Source: Larimichthys crocea (taxonomy: Eukaryota; Chordata; Actinopteri; Sciaenidae). From it: a DNA stretch of 64,000 nucleotides. The notes under the pieces are model-generated. The model was given only the letters and a program-made list of their open reading frames with translations, was not told the DNA's origin and did not search any database. The stretch covers positions 10,017,157-10,081,156 of the forward strand of contig NC_040018.1 in NCBI RefSeq assembly GCF_000972845.2. Direction: 5' to 3'. The position numbers were made by a program, and so were the translations under genes. Positions 1 through 13,637 of the stretch are shown piece by piece. Each line of letters begins with the position of its first letter. The stretch's first letter is position 1.

Positions 1-3000
1 TGGCAGACATGATGGAGAGCCAGGCTTTGTTCGGGGGGTGTGTGTCTGTATCTGTGTGTGTGATGAGAGGGAGGACGTGAGAGGGAGTGCGAGAGAGAGA
101 GCTCAGAGGAATACTCACTCATTACGGCTGTGTGGAGGGGTGAGGGTATGACAATGTATCATTGCCTGCCCTTTGGTCAGCAGCCATCAGAAGTATAACA
201 GATGGAACTGATGAACTGTTTCCACAGAGTTTGGGCACTTTACAAGCTGTGGTGTCCAATTATCTTTCGTCGTGTGTGCACAGGAATGCATAACACTAAG
301 ACAGATCAAATCAAGAAAACTGTGCGATTTTCCCGGGAGTTAATCACTCCATAAAAGAAACAGCTTTACCTGAATTCAGTGCTGCTGTAGCTTAACAAGA
401 CCTTCACAAGAGCTACAGAGCATACGTGACTATTCATTCATAATTCCTGTCAGTTTAGCATACACTGTACAATTTTAGTTAGAACCATATGTCTGTTTGA
501 AAAGTGAGTAATTCAAATTATCTACTGTGCCTTGTTAACACAGAGAAAGAGAATGTACAGTATGAAGGTAAGCCACGTTTCATTCACACCGTGTAAAGAA
601 ATGTGTCGCTGCAGATGGCAAATCAACAGCTTCATGGCAGTTAGTCAGATTATTAGACAGGTGTTGAGAACTGAGTTTTTTGCAGAGAAATTTGAAATGC
701 AATTAAAAAATAGGTGAGAGAATTAAAAAAATGATAGTGAATCATTGCCTCTTCTTTGATTTGAAAAAGGAAATCATTAAAAGATCATTTGGTTGATTTT
801 TCTACCAAAAAATGTTGATAAGATGAGTTTATTGCTGTGCAAAGGAACAGTCTGATAATTAAGATACTGTCTTCCAATGCAGACGTTGAGTTGTTACCTA
901 TTATAAATTCCTTCAAAACTGTTAATGCTCTGCCAGTCATGTATTCTCATGAGGAACAAGCTCCCAGCAACCATGACAATTGATGCATTTTGCCTCAGGC
1001 GCTGTGGGAATAACTAAGTAGTTAAACATATACATTTTTCTTAATAAGGATGACATGCGTGAACCTTCCCATTACACATGTGAGGCTGGTGGTCTTCCAT
1101 GGGATTGCACTGTTTTCCAGAGCAACTTCCGATCTATTAATCATGGTTACTTTAATGAGGAGCACAATCTGCACACTAAGAGAAGAGCAGGAAAAAAACA
1201 AAAAAAAAACATTGAGACAAATATTGGTTCTTACAATGTGAAGCTGTGTTCTACATGGCCGTCTGTCTGAGATTTTTTCTAGCTGCGTATATTAAAGTTT
1301 CAAATTTAGGGTCAACAATCACTAGAACAGTGCCACCCAACTCTTTTCTTCATGGACCATTATTTTATTATTGTATATACACTGATGACTCCCAACCCAC
1401 ATTCAACTACAAAGTAGCTGACGTCTTTTGAACTATCTTTATGTATATTTCATTACATTCATTGCATAAAAAAACAAAACTATAATAGCTCTGAACAATT
1501 GACTGGACAATAAACTTAATACCTGCAGGAAGCAATTTATAGAATTGGAAAAAGATTATTTCCTGTGGATACTGCAACAATTGAGACAATTTTTCTTATG
1601 TTTTGAGAAACATAATTCTATGTCTGTATTCTTTTTATGTCAGTATCATACACAGTCTGACACAGCCCTGTCCTTCAGTGAGAGCTGTGAGGCTGTATTT
1701 CTTGAGCTAATGATGGGATGGGATTTGGGTAATAGCCAAACAGAAGTCATTTTGCACATCAGGCTAGTTGTTTCTTTTTTTCTGATGGGGACCAGAGCCC
1801 TAAAATCAGTCTCTTACAAGTATGTTGTGGCGAATGACAAGATGAATGTGGTCTTGAAGTCTGCTGGTTCATATATACATGACTTTCAACATGTTGTTGA
1901 CGCGTTGTTTACCAATTCATTCTATTCCAAAAATGTGTTGTTTATGTGTCAATGATGCATGAAAAATCAATGCATTCAAGTCAGAATTCTGAGCCACTTG
2001 TCCAGTTCAAACAGGAGAGTGTCACAAGATCCCATTGGCTGAAGGTTAAACCATTCCTGTAAACCATTCCTGTAAACATGATACCACTGTTTAATATGCT
2101 TATGATCCTCTTATTTCTTTGTCCTTTTCTTTCTTTTTGTTGTGTTGACTATGAAAAAAAAAACATTTGGATTGTAGTTTTATGAATTAATAATTTCTGT
2201 CAAGATAAAACTGCTGCAATTTCTGATAAACAGTCACATTGGTGGACAATCAGGCTTTAACGCTCTTGAATCATCACACTTTAGTATTCTATCATTTTAA
2301 AAAAACAACAACAAATGCTTGAGTAATGATTTATGAAAGTGGTTCTCGCTCATTGCTGCTTTAGGATAGAGATCATTATGATGAATTACAGTATATCTTT
2401 AGAAAACAACATTTTCTTGTTTGTTTGCATTCCAGTGTAACTTTGAAAAATATTTTCTTTTTCACCCCTCTGTTTAATATAAAAATGGACCTAATGGACA
2501 AGGACAACACAATGGTTAAATCCTACTGCTCATCAGCCATTAGCAACTTATAACAACCTTTATTCCATCATTGAGGCAGCTCCGTCTGTGCAGCATGCTA
2601 CTAAATTATTACAGGGAAGATTTTGCTTTTGGAAGTACAGTATGTGTCAACTACACTGGAAATATCGTCTCCTGGTCTGGTTGTGAGATTGACAGACAAA
2701 AGAATTGTTTCAGCTAGCTTTCCTCAATGTACTATACAATGAGTACTGACTCCTCTGCCCAATGGTAAGAACAGGCCCGTCTTCAGGGTTTCTGTCGATA
2801 CGTCTCAAAGTTTCCTGCTATTCCGTTGATTCTGCACAGTGTTGCTGGACAGTCTTGTTCCTAGTCAACTGATGCCTCCACATTATTTCAGCCATTTTAA
2901 TGCAAGCCAGTTAAATTGATGTTTCAGAAATTGATGGCTGTTTGGAGTGCAAAACTGTCTCTGATGATCTGGAGCCTGTTTGTCACCACAAGTTCTTTTC

Positions 3001-6000
3001 TTATGAGGAAAAACTCCCTGGGTTTCCCACCGAGTGTTAAGCAGTTGAATGTCACTTCAGTTGACTGCTGGGTTTCATACTATCTTTTGCCAGTTTCTCA
3101 CAGCAAGATGACACATTCAGGACTAATTTTGTAAATTGCTTTTATGAAGTCAAACTCAATTTATGTATTTATTTATATTTTTTCTTCAGGGGAAATTCTG
3201 CAGCATTCTCTTCTCCCTGACACTTGGCCATTTTTCCATTACCTCTTTGTTTTAATGTTTTTTAAGACTTACACATAGAGGAGGTTAGTCGGCATGCTCT
3301 GCTTGTGATAACATCTACATGTGATGCATTGCAGCCTTGAAGAAGGTTATACAATAAAATAACTCATACATTTAGGTCTCTTTCACAAAAATGAATAAAA
3401 GGCTTTAACCTGTATCTATATATATGTGCAGAGAAAACAACCACTATCAACAGTGTAAATTATAGTAAAGCTTAATGATTTGCCAACAGATGATGTAAAT
3501 TTGGGTGAGTTATTACAAACATCCTACTCATTTTCTTCATAGATTATGAAGATGACATGCAGTTGAAGCACTTCCAAGGCTCGATAGACACGACACTCTC
3601 CAGATTTCATCATCGGAATCAGAGATGTAACACGGTCTCCCAAAAAATGTGTTTATGCTTCTGAACAGCATGTTTCGTATTCAGCTGCTGCATGCATTAT
3701 GTTTACATAGTTTTTCAAGTCCTTGAAGTCCTACGCTCATGTCTCCATAATTCTTTTTGACACCAGACCGGGAGAGACCAGGACTCATATCCTGCATTCC
3801 ACACGTGTTAAGGTGGATCTATAAAGGCACAAATCATTTCATTAACGTAGTTTGCAGCCAAAACATATAGTATTTTACTACTATGACTTTTTCATACTTT
3901 GCAAAGTCATTCATTGGGTAGATTGGACCCCATGCTGGGCCATGTGTTTGACACCCATGATGTAAAAAACTAATACTCACAATTTGGTAAGTACTATCCG
4001 GCAACCTTATATTTTTTATACATTTAGCATTTTAAAACAATTTGTTCCCAACTAAAGAGGCCAAGAAGCATGCTGAATTTGCTGCAGCTCTAATTCACAT
4101 GCTCACTGGATTCTTCACCATAGTAACGGCAACTGAGGCTCAAGAGGTATTTAGAGCTATGCGCCATACCAAACTGGTGAAAATAAAAAGATTATTTCTC
4201 AAAAAGAAAATATTGAATTCAGATCCAGGAGACTCTTGTTCTATGAAGAGGAACAATGAGGATGTCACTAAAAGAAAACTCTAAAATGGGGTTTGACACA
4301 ATTCAGTCACACTGCAGCAGTTCAAAAACGATCCAGTCAGTTTGTAGCTGGGAACAGCTTTCTACAGGTAGATATGATAAAGAGTTTAGGCAGCCTGGAG
4401 AACACACATGCTCAGGTTGGGTTGGTTTTGAGAGCCCTCCTTCCATTAATAAACTCACATTCACACATTGGTGCCTTTACATACACATACATTGCATGGG
4501 CAACATATAAACCACCAGGTCTGCCTCTAGGCATACTCATTTCTGGCAGGAATGTCCTTTTAAGGACAAAGATTTCAAGCGCAACATTGATTTTTGCAGA
4601 AAATCTAACCTGATACACGTCTTAATCTTGTCCATCTTTTAGTTTACATAAAGATAAGATAGCCAGTACTTACGCTCCTCATGTTTCGTGTGTATAAACG
4701 TATTGATTTTTGTAGAAACATAGAGAATAATAATAAATTAGGCTGATGGAGGAATATTGATCATTAACCCTTTTCCTCTGTGCAGCAGTGTCTGACATCT
4801 CTGAGTCTAAAAGGAAACATCATAGCACTGCTTGCGTCCTTTTATGGCCGTTTGACTACACCAAATAAGCAATAATGAGGTTACGTCTTCCTAAACTCAA
4901 TGTCAAACTAACCTTTGTGGTGGTGTATGTTTGCCAAAAGGGTCAGCAAGGCTTTCTCTTAATTTGTCAATGCATTAGAAAACCTCTGGCCTCATTAGTC
5001 TGCGTCTCGACAGACAACAAACTTCATCTCCCGAATGACACATTGACAGATGGTGTGACTGTCATCAAAGTTTCACAATGAGACATTTTAAAGATGCAGA
5101 TAACTGCCAGGCCCACAGCTCCAAACCCTGCTGTGCTGGTAAACAGCTTAGACATACATACTACTACAGCCTTTTCCACCGACAGCCAAGGATGACACGA
5201 GTGTGCGCTAGGGCTTTTGATACAACCAAAATCTCATATCCAGATGACAATACATTTCAGGATATAGCGCATTTGCTGTAAAGTCAATGGATGAGTAACC
5301 GCCTGCACAAGCTTCTTGCAACATCTGAGTCTGGGGTTTGTTTTGACTCTCCCTGTACTGTTTCACACAATTCTTGCATTGGTGGTAAAAAAAGATTAGT
5401 GGTGTTTGAGTCTGTGGTGTCTTCTCCTGTTTGAAATTATTGCGTTTTGTGTCACCTTCACTCTCGTCAATGTTCAGTTGTGTTGCCTTCATGCAAATTT
5501 CCTGCCTGAATCCTTACCATGCGGCAACGAATCAACCAAATGCTGAAGAGTTGCAGCGAAAGTGTGTAATTTGCAATACAACGAAATGAGCAGAATATGA
5601 AACGACGGATGTTTTTCTCTTGTCATACGATATATATGTACGTCACATGACACAGCACTATGTGGTGTTGCTAATGTACTTTCATAGATTATGGTCGACC
5701 CTGATTATAATCAATGGCAATTCCTTTACCGTGGATAGATGTTGGATATCACATTGAGCTTTGAGAGAACCCTGATAGGGTCCACTGTAGCGCAGACAAC
5801 AAGACGTCTGAGTTTGTGGCACAGCAGCTTTAAGACAAAGTCATGACCTACAGGAGCCTACACTGGAGTTCATGTTTCAGGTATGTAGAGACAGAGAAAA
5901 GAACATACTGGGCCTTGTGCAAGGACTATTCATATGAACAGATTTGTACGAGTAGTTTAAGTACGTATACAAAGGAATGGTACAGGTATGAACAAAATAT

Positions 6001-6100
6001 ATGAGTAGTCCAGACCTGTCATATGTGCCACGAGCTGACAAATTTGGATTTTTATTTTGACTCTAAATTTGGATTTAATTTTGAGACAGGTGCAACTGTT
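1..6100. other. Gene-free AT-rich stretch
   Basis: I see no exon chain, RNA gene or clear transposon here. Reading frames are short (longest about 136 codons near 1545-1955), lack recognisable domains, and are the size expected by chance in AT-rich DNA. The first 40 bases contain ATGATGGAGAGC followed by a GT-rich run, which could be the end of an exon, but nothing upstream is visible to test it. Small A/T runs occur throughout (for example 1196-1210 and 2154-2163). Confidence 0.5.
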
Positions 6101-6210
6101 TGTAAAATGGAATAATCTAAAACATTCGTTTAGGGAGCGATGAGGTCACACAGTCATTATTTAAAATGAGACACTGTGTCACCTCTTGCTCAAGGACGGA
6201 CCTGCAATTT
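6101..6210 (+). repeat. Diverged interspersed repeat, copy A
   Basis: This segment shares an ordered series of words with 8261-8370 in direct orientation: ATGGAAT, TTTAGGGAG, GAGACACTGT, TCACCT, TTGCT and AAGGA, followed by CAATT. Spacing is nearly the same in both, so they look like two old copies of one repeat. The family is not one I recognise. No open frame is shared. Confidence 0.55.
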
Positions 6211-7164
6211 GTTATTTTTTAATTTTAACTAATGAATTTTAAGTTTCATGCCAAATTCAACTCACATCTAGTATGAATGATGAAAAACTTATTATTCTGT
6301 TCGCATTACAGTATCATCATTGTCACAGCTTTCAAATTTATTGAGAGGCTTTGTGGACTGGATCAATTTTATTGGCATATTTGAGCACAGCAACCTCTGC
6401 AGATTCTGTATTTGAAAAATTATCTCACACCGACAGCTGCCTCAGGGTTTTTATTCACAAATTAAGACCCTGAGGCACCTTCGCTGTCCAGTATGATACT
6501 CTTTTTTTTCTTTATGTGTAAAATCACCTACTGTAGGCTATTCTTTCATCTAAATCTTTGTGCCTGTCATTTCCCGTTGACTGCCTCCCATTAGTCATGG
6601 ACTACTTTGCTTTAGAGTTTTTTTTTTAAAGTATCTAACCATTCTCTCTGTAATTCTGTCACAGTACAGCTGTGCTCTGATTACACTTCGTTGGCAACAT
6701 TCATATTTTCTAGTTGTTTCAGGTCCTCTAATACAATTACATACACTGCTAAGTGTTTTATGTTTTTGTCTGCCGTCAGATGGCAGACTGGAGGCTCTGC
6801 AGTTTGAGTCTTCTTTTTACTCTTTTGCACTCATACTCAGTGCACATTCCTGTTGGACTGTTGTACCTGGTAGAAGGCCATAGCTGGTCTCTCAACAAAC
6901 TCAAGTATTCCTTTCAAATTTAAAAAACAGCCACACTTCAGCAGATAGGAAAAAAAATGGCCTTAACCAGAGGTGACACAACTGAGGAAACGGAAGTACG
7001 CAATTAATTAAAATTTAAAAAACTGAGATAACAAATCACAGGATTAGGAATTTAGCAGTTTTACTTGATGTGATATGGGAGACAATACAGAAAACCAACA
7101 GAATACAAAAATAAAAAGCTATATACCCTGAGTCCAAACCTATTTTTATTCATGCATTTTATAT

Positions 7165-7950
7165 TTACATATTTATTATATATAAATATCGCTCCTGAAC
7201 CTGTATGAACCTTTCAGCATTGATGGTTTCAAAAAGCAATTTGAAATGTGGAGTCGTCAGACCACTTTTCCACTTCGGGCCCAGAGAAGTCTGGGGTATT
7301 TTTGAATGTTGATATCTGGCTTTCTCTTTGCATTTTGGTCTTATCTTCAATTTCTAGATGCAGCAATGAACAAAATGTTTACGGACAACAGTTTTCTGAA
7401 GTGTTCCTTGAACCTATGTAGAAATATCCTTTACACAATCATGTCAGTTTTTAATGTGACTGCTGGAGGCGTCGAGGGTCACAAACATTCAATGTTGGTT
7501 TTCTTCAGATTCTCTGGATCTATTAATGAGTTTATGGATTGTAGATGGTGAAATCCATAAATTCCATGAAATTGTGTGCTGACAAACATTGCCCACACAG
7601 TTTTTAAAAAAGTGGTGAACCTTGATCCCATCCTCGCTTTTCAGCCTTCAGCCTTTCGAGTCTACCGCTTTCATACCTAGTCATGGTACTATCGCTTGTT
7701 ATCAATGACTGTGAGCTACTTTCTTTCTGTCTTTTGTTACCCTATATCAGCCTGTTTAGAAACATGTTGCAGGCATCAATTTCAAACCGAAAAGGTTTGA
7801 ACAATACATTTCTTGCCTTTGTACTGTATTTAACTGAATATAGGTAGAAAAAAAATGGATTTGCAAATAATTGTATTCTGGTTTGATTTTTTTTAAGTTA
7901 CATTTTACTAAGTGTTCCAAAAAAACTGAGTTGGAATCGTATGAGTTTTT
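7165..7950 (-). mobile_element. Decayed Tc1-like DNA transposon, internally deleted
   Basis: Read on the minus strand, 7640 to 7165 is a decayed Tc1/mariner transposase. Recognisable pieces, in order, are the reverse of a helix-turn-helix region (frameshifted, 7440-7560), a TSLGPKWKSGL segment (family form resembles a WARAHLRW-K-VLWSDE block), FKLLFE, and then TINAERFIQVQERYL, which is the typical Tc1 motif near the last catalytic region. FKLLFE runs straight into TINAERF, so the stretch that normally lies between them, including the second catalytic Asp, is deleted. The right side (about 7750-7950) keeps a sequence like the non-coding end of such fish elements, with ATTTGCAAATAATTGTATTCTG. 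The matching left terminal repeat is not visible. The element cannot be active. Confidence 0.7.
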
Positions 7951-8260
7951 ACCCAAATACATTTGTTTTTTAAAAATAAAATCTTGCTTAATTTAGCTGT
8001 CTCACAGAATTATGCTGATAAAGCTTATTAAAGTCTTGACAGATGGTCACCCATAAATATTGCAGTTTTTTTGGATCCATTTTAGATTATATTTAGATTT
8101 AAATGGTAAGCAATATTGGCTGCCAAACTGTCATTGCTTCTGATTCACCCATGTTTAATTTGTAGTCAGAAAGTGTGCTATATCTATTTATCTCCTCCAT
8201 GACTTCCTTCTTTCTGGACCCTGAATTCTGGTTTAATTCTGACAGCTGCTACCTCATGTA

Positions 8261-8370
8261 ACATGGAATTATTTAAAACACTCTTTTAGGGAGAGGGCGA
8301 CTCACGAAAAGTATTAATTAATAAGGAGACACTGTATCACCTATTGCTTAAGGATTGATCTTCAATTAAC
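8261..8370 (+). repeat. Diverged interspersed repeat, copy B
   Basis: This is the second copy of the repeat seen at 6101-6210, in the same orientation and about 2.2 kb away. The best-preserved words are TTTAGGGAG, GGAGACACTGTATCACCT and TTGCTTAAGGA. The decayed Tc1-like element lies between the two copies. Confidence 0.55.
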
Positions 8371-9658
8371 TTAAGTGATTTTTAATTACACTCATCTGTA
8401 ATTACAATGGGTAACCGTGTAAGATTATTTTCCTCTGTCTCTACGTACAAGGGCACTGACAGTAGAAAGTAAAAATTAGGTGTCAATAATTAATGCACCA
8501 CCAGGCCTGTGGGAGTTCTGACCTCAGTAATGTCCTGCCAGCAAAGCTAATAGAAAGTCGAAAGCACTGCAGCGTCACCACATTCTTGATGGATGGATCT
8601 GTCTGTCTATCTGTCTGTCTAGCCTACCAGCTATCTATCCCACTGACCCTCCATTGTGTCCGTGTGGTCTCATCACTACAGGAAAAGTGATGAAGTTGCC
8701 TATATGTGCACACACACAGCTGTTCACGTCCCAAAAGAATCCAGAACATGCACTGTTTGTCACCACCATAACCATGCATGCATGTGATATGCACATGAGC
8801 AATGACTGCGTATGGCTTCTTGGGCTTATGCCCATCAGGGTTTGCCTTCCCTGCTCCATTAATGTCTTATCTTGGTCACCAGCTCCTGTCTCTCTTTGTG
8901 GGAGATGATGGGTCATTACCATTTCATCACAGTGTCATCCTTCTTCAATTTAAAAGTGCAGATAGTATTAGGTCAGTGACTATTTTCTCTCAAAAAGATG
9001 TTTCCTTACAGTAATGTGAACTATTACTGTTGAGACTTGTCATTTTAACAGAAATTATTTATAAAGTCTTTCTTAACTGATCCATAAAAATGCTTTCCCA
9101 GGATAGTTAAATGTCCCTGCCTCACTTCTATAATTGTCACAGTTGAAGCTTCAGCTTTACAGTATACGTCTTTCACAGCAATATAGAATGCATTCAATCA
9201 AATAAAAACTTGAAGGGGTTCTTTATTATTGTATTAGTCTGAATAGATTATATTTATGCCATAATAACAACAATATGCATCTACCCGCAGGATTATACCA
9301 GCTAAACACATATTTCACACAGAAATCAACACAAAAAACAACAAAGTCTACATTTGCATATGTTTTTAGACTCACCACAAAACAACAAGAGTCACAACAT
9401 CACTTGACGCTCAGTTTGGATTCTATTATATAAGAACAATATTATTTTTATTAGGGTAATTGAAAAAAAGTCATCAGTCAATCACCCGTCAAAATCAACC
9501 ACTGATTAGCCTTAAATTGGCCATAAATATGCAAATGTGGCTGAATTTGCAACAAAATAAGAGCAGTCAACAAGGAGAGTAAGGTATGAGGTAATAAAAA
9601 ATAATTAAACCTGTATCAATCTAAAACATGAAACCGGAAAATTGTGTGCATGACAGGA

Positions 9659-9682
9659 AGAGAGAGAGAGAGAGAGAGAGAG
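9659..9682. repeat. (GA)n microsatellite
   Basis: About 12 uninterrupted GA dinucleotides lie between AGGAA and GTCAGAAG. It makes a Ser/Leu-rich frame on the minus strand and an Arg/Glu-rich frame on the plus strand; neither is a real protein. Confidence 0.95.
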
Positions 9683-12349
9683 TCAGAAGATGTGAGAATC
9701 TTTTTATTAGTGACAGAAAACTCCAAGCAGTTTGTCTCATTAGACAGGCCTGGATTTAAACTTGTTGAAAGAATGTTGCCAGCGACTGTCTCACAGGGAT
9801 TACTTATATGGGGACGTGTTGACTGAAGTGACTTGTTTAGTTTTCTCAAGTGTTTTGCACCGCCATTAATGTTTCAACATAAGCCTCCCTGTCATTCTGA
9901 TACAACATTTCTTTACTGCCTGAGAGCCATGTGTTCTCCTTTATTAGCACTGGCACTTTTTTTTTTTACAGTGACATTGTGTTCTTGCTGTGGATTCACT
10001 GTTTGGATATATTTGAAGTAAGATGAGCCTAGTCAACCTCAGAAAATCTGCATTTTATCTCTAGTTTATGTGCACTCTACCTGCTAGCAGCTAATTAATG
10101 TTAATGAAAGTTACACAGCATTGCCAACCAAATTAATTCTTGCAGTTTGATCATTTTTAACCCCTAGACCTCAAGTATATCATTAACTTCAAGGAATGTC
10201 TAATATGTATATTTACATGTACCAGCAAAGTTCACAGAGCAACAACAAAACTACAAAGATCTGCAGCTGCAGTAAAAGTCACATGAAAAAACACCCACCG
10301 GTGTCCAACCTTCTGCTCTTGTTATACAGTTGGCTTGAAAATGTTTCTATTCACAGTCCCTCAATATTACAACATTCATCCTTGGGGGAGTAGCAACCTG
10401 CTAAAGCCAAGTTCAGCAGATGAGACAACAAAAGGAACACTTAAACAACATAAAACATGGCAAAACTTACAGCTTCGAAGTTTGAAATCACGTCAGTGTA
10501 GTGATTTCTGCTGTTTTGTTGATGGGTAGCAGATAGTTAGTTTCTAATTTGCTGCTGTTTGGGTTCAAGCTGCATTTCTGCTACAGCATTTGGTTCATGC
10601 AGGGTTTAAAGATAGGCTGTCATAATCCTGCCAAAAGGTTGCGCCAGATGACACATCAGAGATTTAAACCTGAAACTTGAGACTTCACAGAAATGAGTAC
10701 TTGGACACTGCATTGATATTCGGCTTACAGTATTTTGAGACATAAATGCCTCCTGGAAAGTCGACCGGACAGCAAAAAAAAAAAAGCCCTAGTTGGAGTT
10801 TTGTCTATTGTGAGAATTATTAGGAATAAACTACTTGTTATGGCATCTGCTTTGTATTTTATACAAGACTTACAAGGGGGCATATGGTATATGGAATCTG
10901 TGATAAAAATATCTCATAAAGTGTCCCTGTATAAATGCTCCTGCACAAGGACAGGCACAGACATGGGTTTAAGTTATCCAAGAAACAGCCCATTTGCCCT
11001 CTTTGGCTGTGTTTTATTTTGCTGTTGTGGCTGCATAAATATGATATCGCATTTCTGCTAAAGTCATATCATTCAAACTTTTATTTCTTTTTGATATGCC
11101 TTGTGGGACACAGAGATTGGGGGGCCTAGAGCTGGAAAAGAAAAGAAAAAAAAAACAAAAAAAACATGACGCACTGCACAGCAATGCACCTTAATAGGAT
11201 CTGTGCCCTTTTTTCCAGTAGAAGCAGCTTCCCCTCAAAATGTCTTTCCACATCTCTGCTCCAACAGCTGTCCTACCCGTCACCCATATGTAATGGTTCA
11301 GGCGTATTGTTAAAAGAGCAAGGACACTGCACTTCATAATCCTCAGAGTTCAATCCATCTACTGAAGCTGTTGAACCTTGTAAGTTGAATACAGCACAAC
11401 ACGTCTGTACATCTCAACTAACTATGATTTTCCTTTTACATGTACTTTGTATTTTGTGTGATGACTCAAGGCTATGTGCTCCGCGGAAATCTACCAGCCA
11501 CTTGAATATTTCAATCAGCATTCTGGCTCGTGACTAGTGCGCATAGTAATATAGTGACTCCACTCTTCATGGTTATTACCATAAACACTTCACAGGATAT
11601 TATAAGAAATGATCAAAGGAACGCTGTGATTCGGGTTTTCTTTTTATTCCAAAGATTTTTGGATGGCAAACATAGCAAAATTGCTTCACTGACTGTAATT
11701 TAGTACAATTTTATGTCAGGCATGTAATATACTACTGCATTTTAGGGGAAAATAAGGGAAAAATAATATTTGTAAAAGCATCATATCAGACTCAGCTCAG
11801 GATCAGGGGCAATCTATCATTATGCACATGGAATAGAGCTATATCTGATCCTTTTTTCTGTCAGTGATGATGGGGTTAGGCAGGGTGGGATATTATTTTC
11901 ATTGTTGTTTGACTTGTTAAATGACTGCAAATCACGTTCACTTAGGTCATCTCAAATTCTTTTCCCTGAGTTTATTGAGTTTATTCTCCCAATATGGTGC
12001 TACACTGCATTCAATGGCAAAAATAATAACGGTAATGATAATGGTATCAACAGGAAATAAACTGCTATACAATCTAATTAACACAAACTCTATAATGAAA
12101 TTCATGCAGTACTGCCTGGGTGCTTAAATTAATTATAATTAAGTTAAGTTCTATTGTCTTGACCCTTGGGCCCAGCCAGACATATGTAACTATACAATGT
12201 GCACATTATCAACTAATAGTTAAAATGGAATTTTTAAAAGGGTTTTTAAAGGCGTCCAGTCTTTCTGTTATAGTAGAGACATACTAACCTTCCACAGCTG
12301 TAAGTCTATAGCCAGCCAGGCTAGCTGTCAGGTAAATGGGCTAGTTTGT

Positions 12350-12397
12350 GGCCAGCTGGTCTCGTTGCTTGTCAGACAAGTTGACCAGTAGCTGGCC
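12350..12397. repeat. Nested inverted repeat (hairpin-forming)
   Basis: The left arm GGCCAGCTGGTC (12350-12361) can pair with GACCAG-TAG-CTGGCC (12383-12397), leaving a 3-base bulge. Between them is a second small inverted repeat, CTTGTC-A-GACAAG (12368-12380). The surrounding 100 bases contain several more CAGC/GCTGG words. Function is unknown. Confidence 0.6.
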
Positions 12398-13637
12398 AAC
12401 TTAAACCTCTGCTTCTGCTCGCCATATTTCCTCAGCAGTGTAAGGCATAAAAGTCTGTTTTATCTCTGACAAGCTGCAAAGCGTGAAGTACTCTGCACAG
12501 GTACAGACCAAAATGTGTTTATCAACTCAGATGCAGTAGCAGACTGAGCTGAATATGCTCCCAGGCACAGAAAGGAAAACAAAATTCCCTTCAAACTGGC
12601 TCTCGATTCTTTTACTGCTCACCATCATGTCAATGCATCAGTGGATGGTGGCAGTGAAACTAGGGCAGCTACGTACAGCTGGCTATTATATGCCTCCTTT
12701 GAATTTTCTGTGCATTTGAATATATATCAGATATGTATGAATATTTTCAGAAATGCCATCATGCAAGTTCTCACATGTTTTGCTACAATAATAACTTCAT
12801 TCTCCATTCCTCCCAAGGGAAGATCCAAATTTATTTCATGGTCTGCAAATACTGAATTATATGAAATAATAAATCATTCCCACTAGGATGTCAGATCTCA
12901 AGAGAACTTAAAAGGGAATCCAATTTTTATGCTCTCAGGCCATAAAATCTCCAAGTTATTATCACATGTCACGTAGACACAGTGGGATCATTCTGCATAC
13001 ATATTTAATATGTAATGGAGTGTCTGTTGATTAAACACAAACACAGCTGCATTGTAATTGTTAGTGATATGTCCACTAACAAACCTACTGCAACTGAGTT
13101 CTTAGGTTAATCCCTGAATCTTTCAGGGCAACATTTATTGTGTTTACCTTCACCTTTTTAAAATCCCAACAGAAGGCCAGGGTAAATAACCTGCTTATTG
13201 CTAAATCTCCTCTTTTATGCTGCCTGTCCTTGCAATTGTCTCATTCTAGTGTGTTTTGTCGTTGATGTTACATTATTAGTGTCCTCTTACCATTACTGTA
13301 CAAGCAGCAGCCTAGAGTACAACAAAATCTGTTTCCAAAGTTTTAGGAAGGTTTAGATGTTGTCTTTTCTGATAGTTATTCATATTAAGGAAACGAGAAA
13401 TGTATGCCGTGTGCTGTTTCCTCTGAAGACTTGCTCCTATAAAAATCCAGTTTTTAACCTTGATAACATGTCCATGCGTTGTTATAGTATGCTACAAAAT
13501 AGCAAAAATAAGCACAGATTCAGACAGCCAGGGTTTAAAAGGTTACATACCTGAGGGACCTTTCCCATCAACCTGCAGGTTGAGGTGTGAGGAGTATCAC
13601 AGGAAAAGCCAGGTGTAGGTTACAGTTTTACTATTTC

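Larger units (their letters stand above)
8371..13580. other. Gene-free stretch with simple repeats
   Basis: No supported gene is seen. The stretch holds a short TCTG/TCTA run (about 8599-8622), a (GA)n microsatellite (9659-9682), an A-run (10774-10786) and a nested inverted repeat at 12350-12397. Reading frames stay below about 110 codons and match no domain I know. Confidence 0.5.

Noticed and set aside
1..40. ATGATGGAGAGCCAGGC at the left edge as the end of a coding exon
   Set aside because: Only ten codons are visible and the following GT-rich repeat makes any donor call meaningless.
1545..1955. 136-codon frame as a gene
   Set aside because: It has no domain, mixed low-complexity content and no splice context. 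One frame this long is expected in this much sequence.
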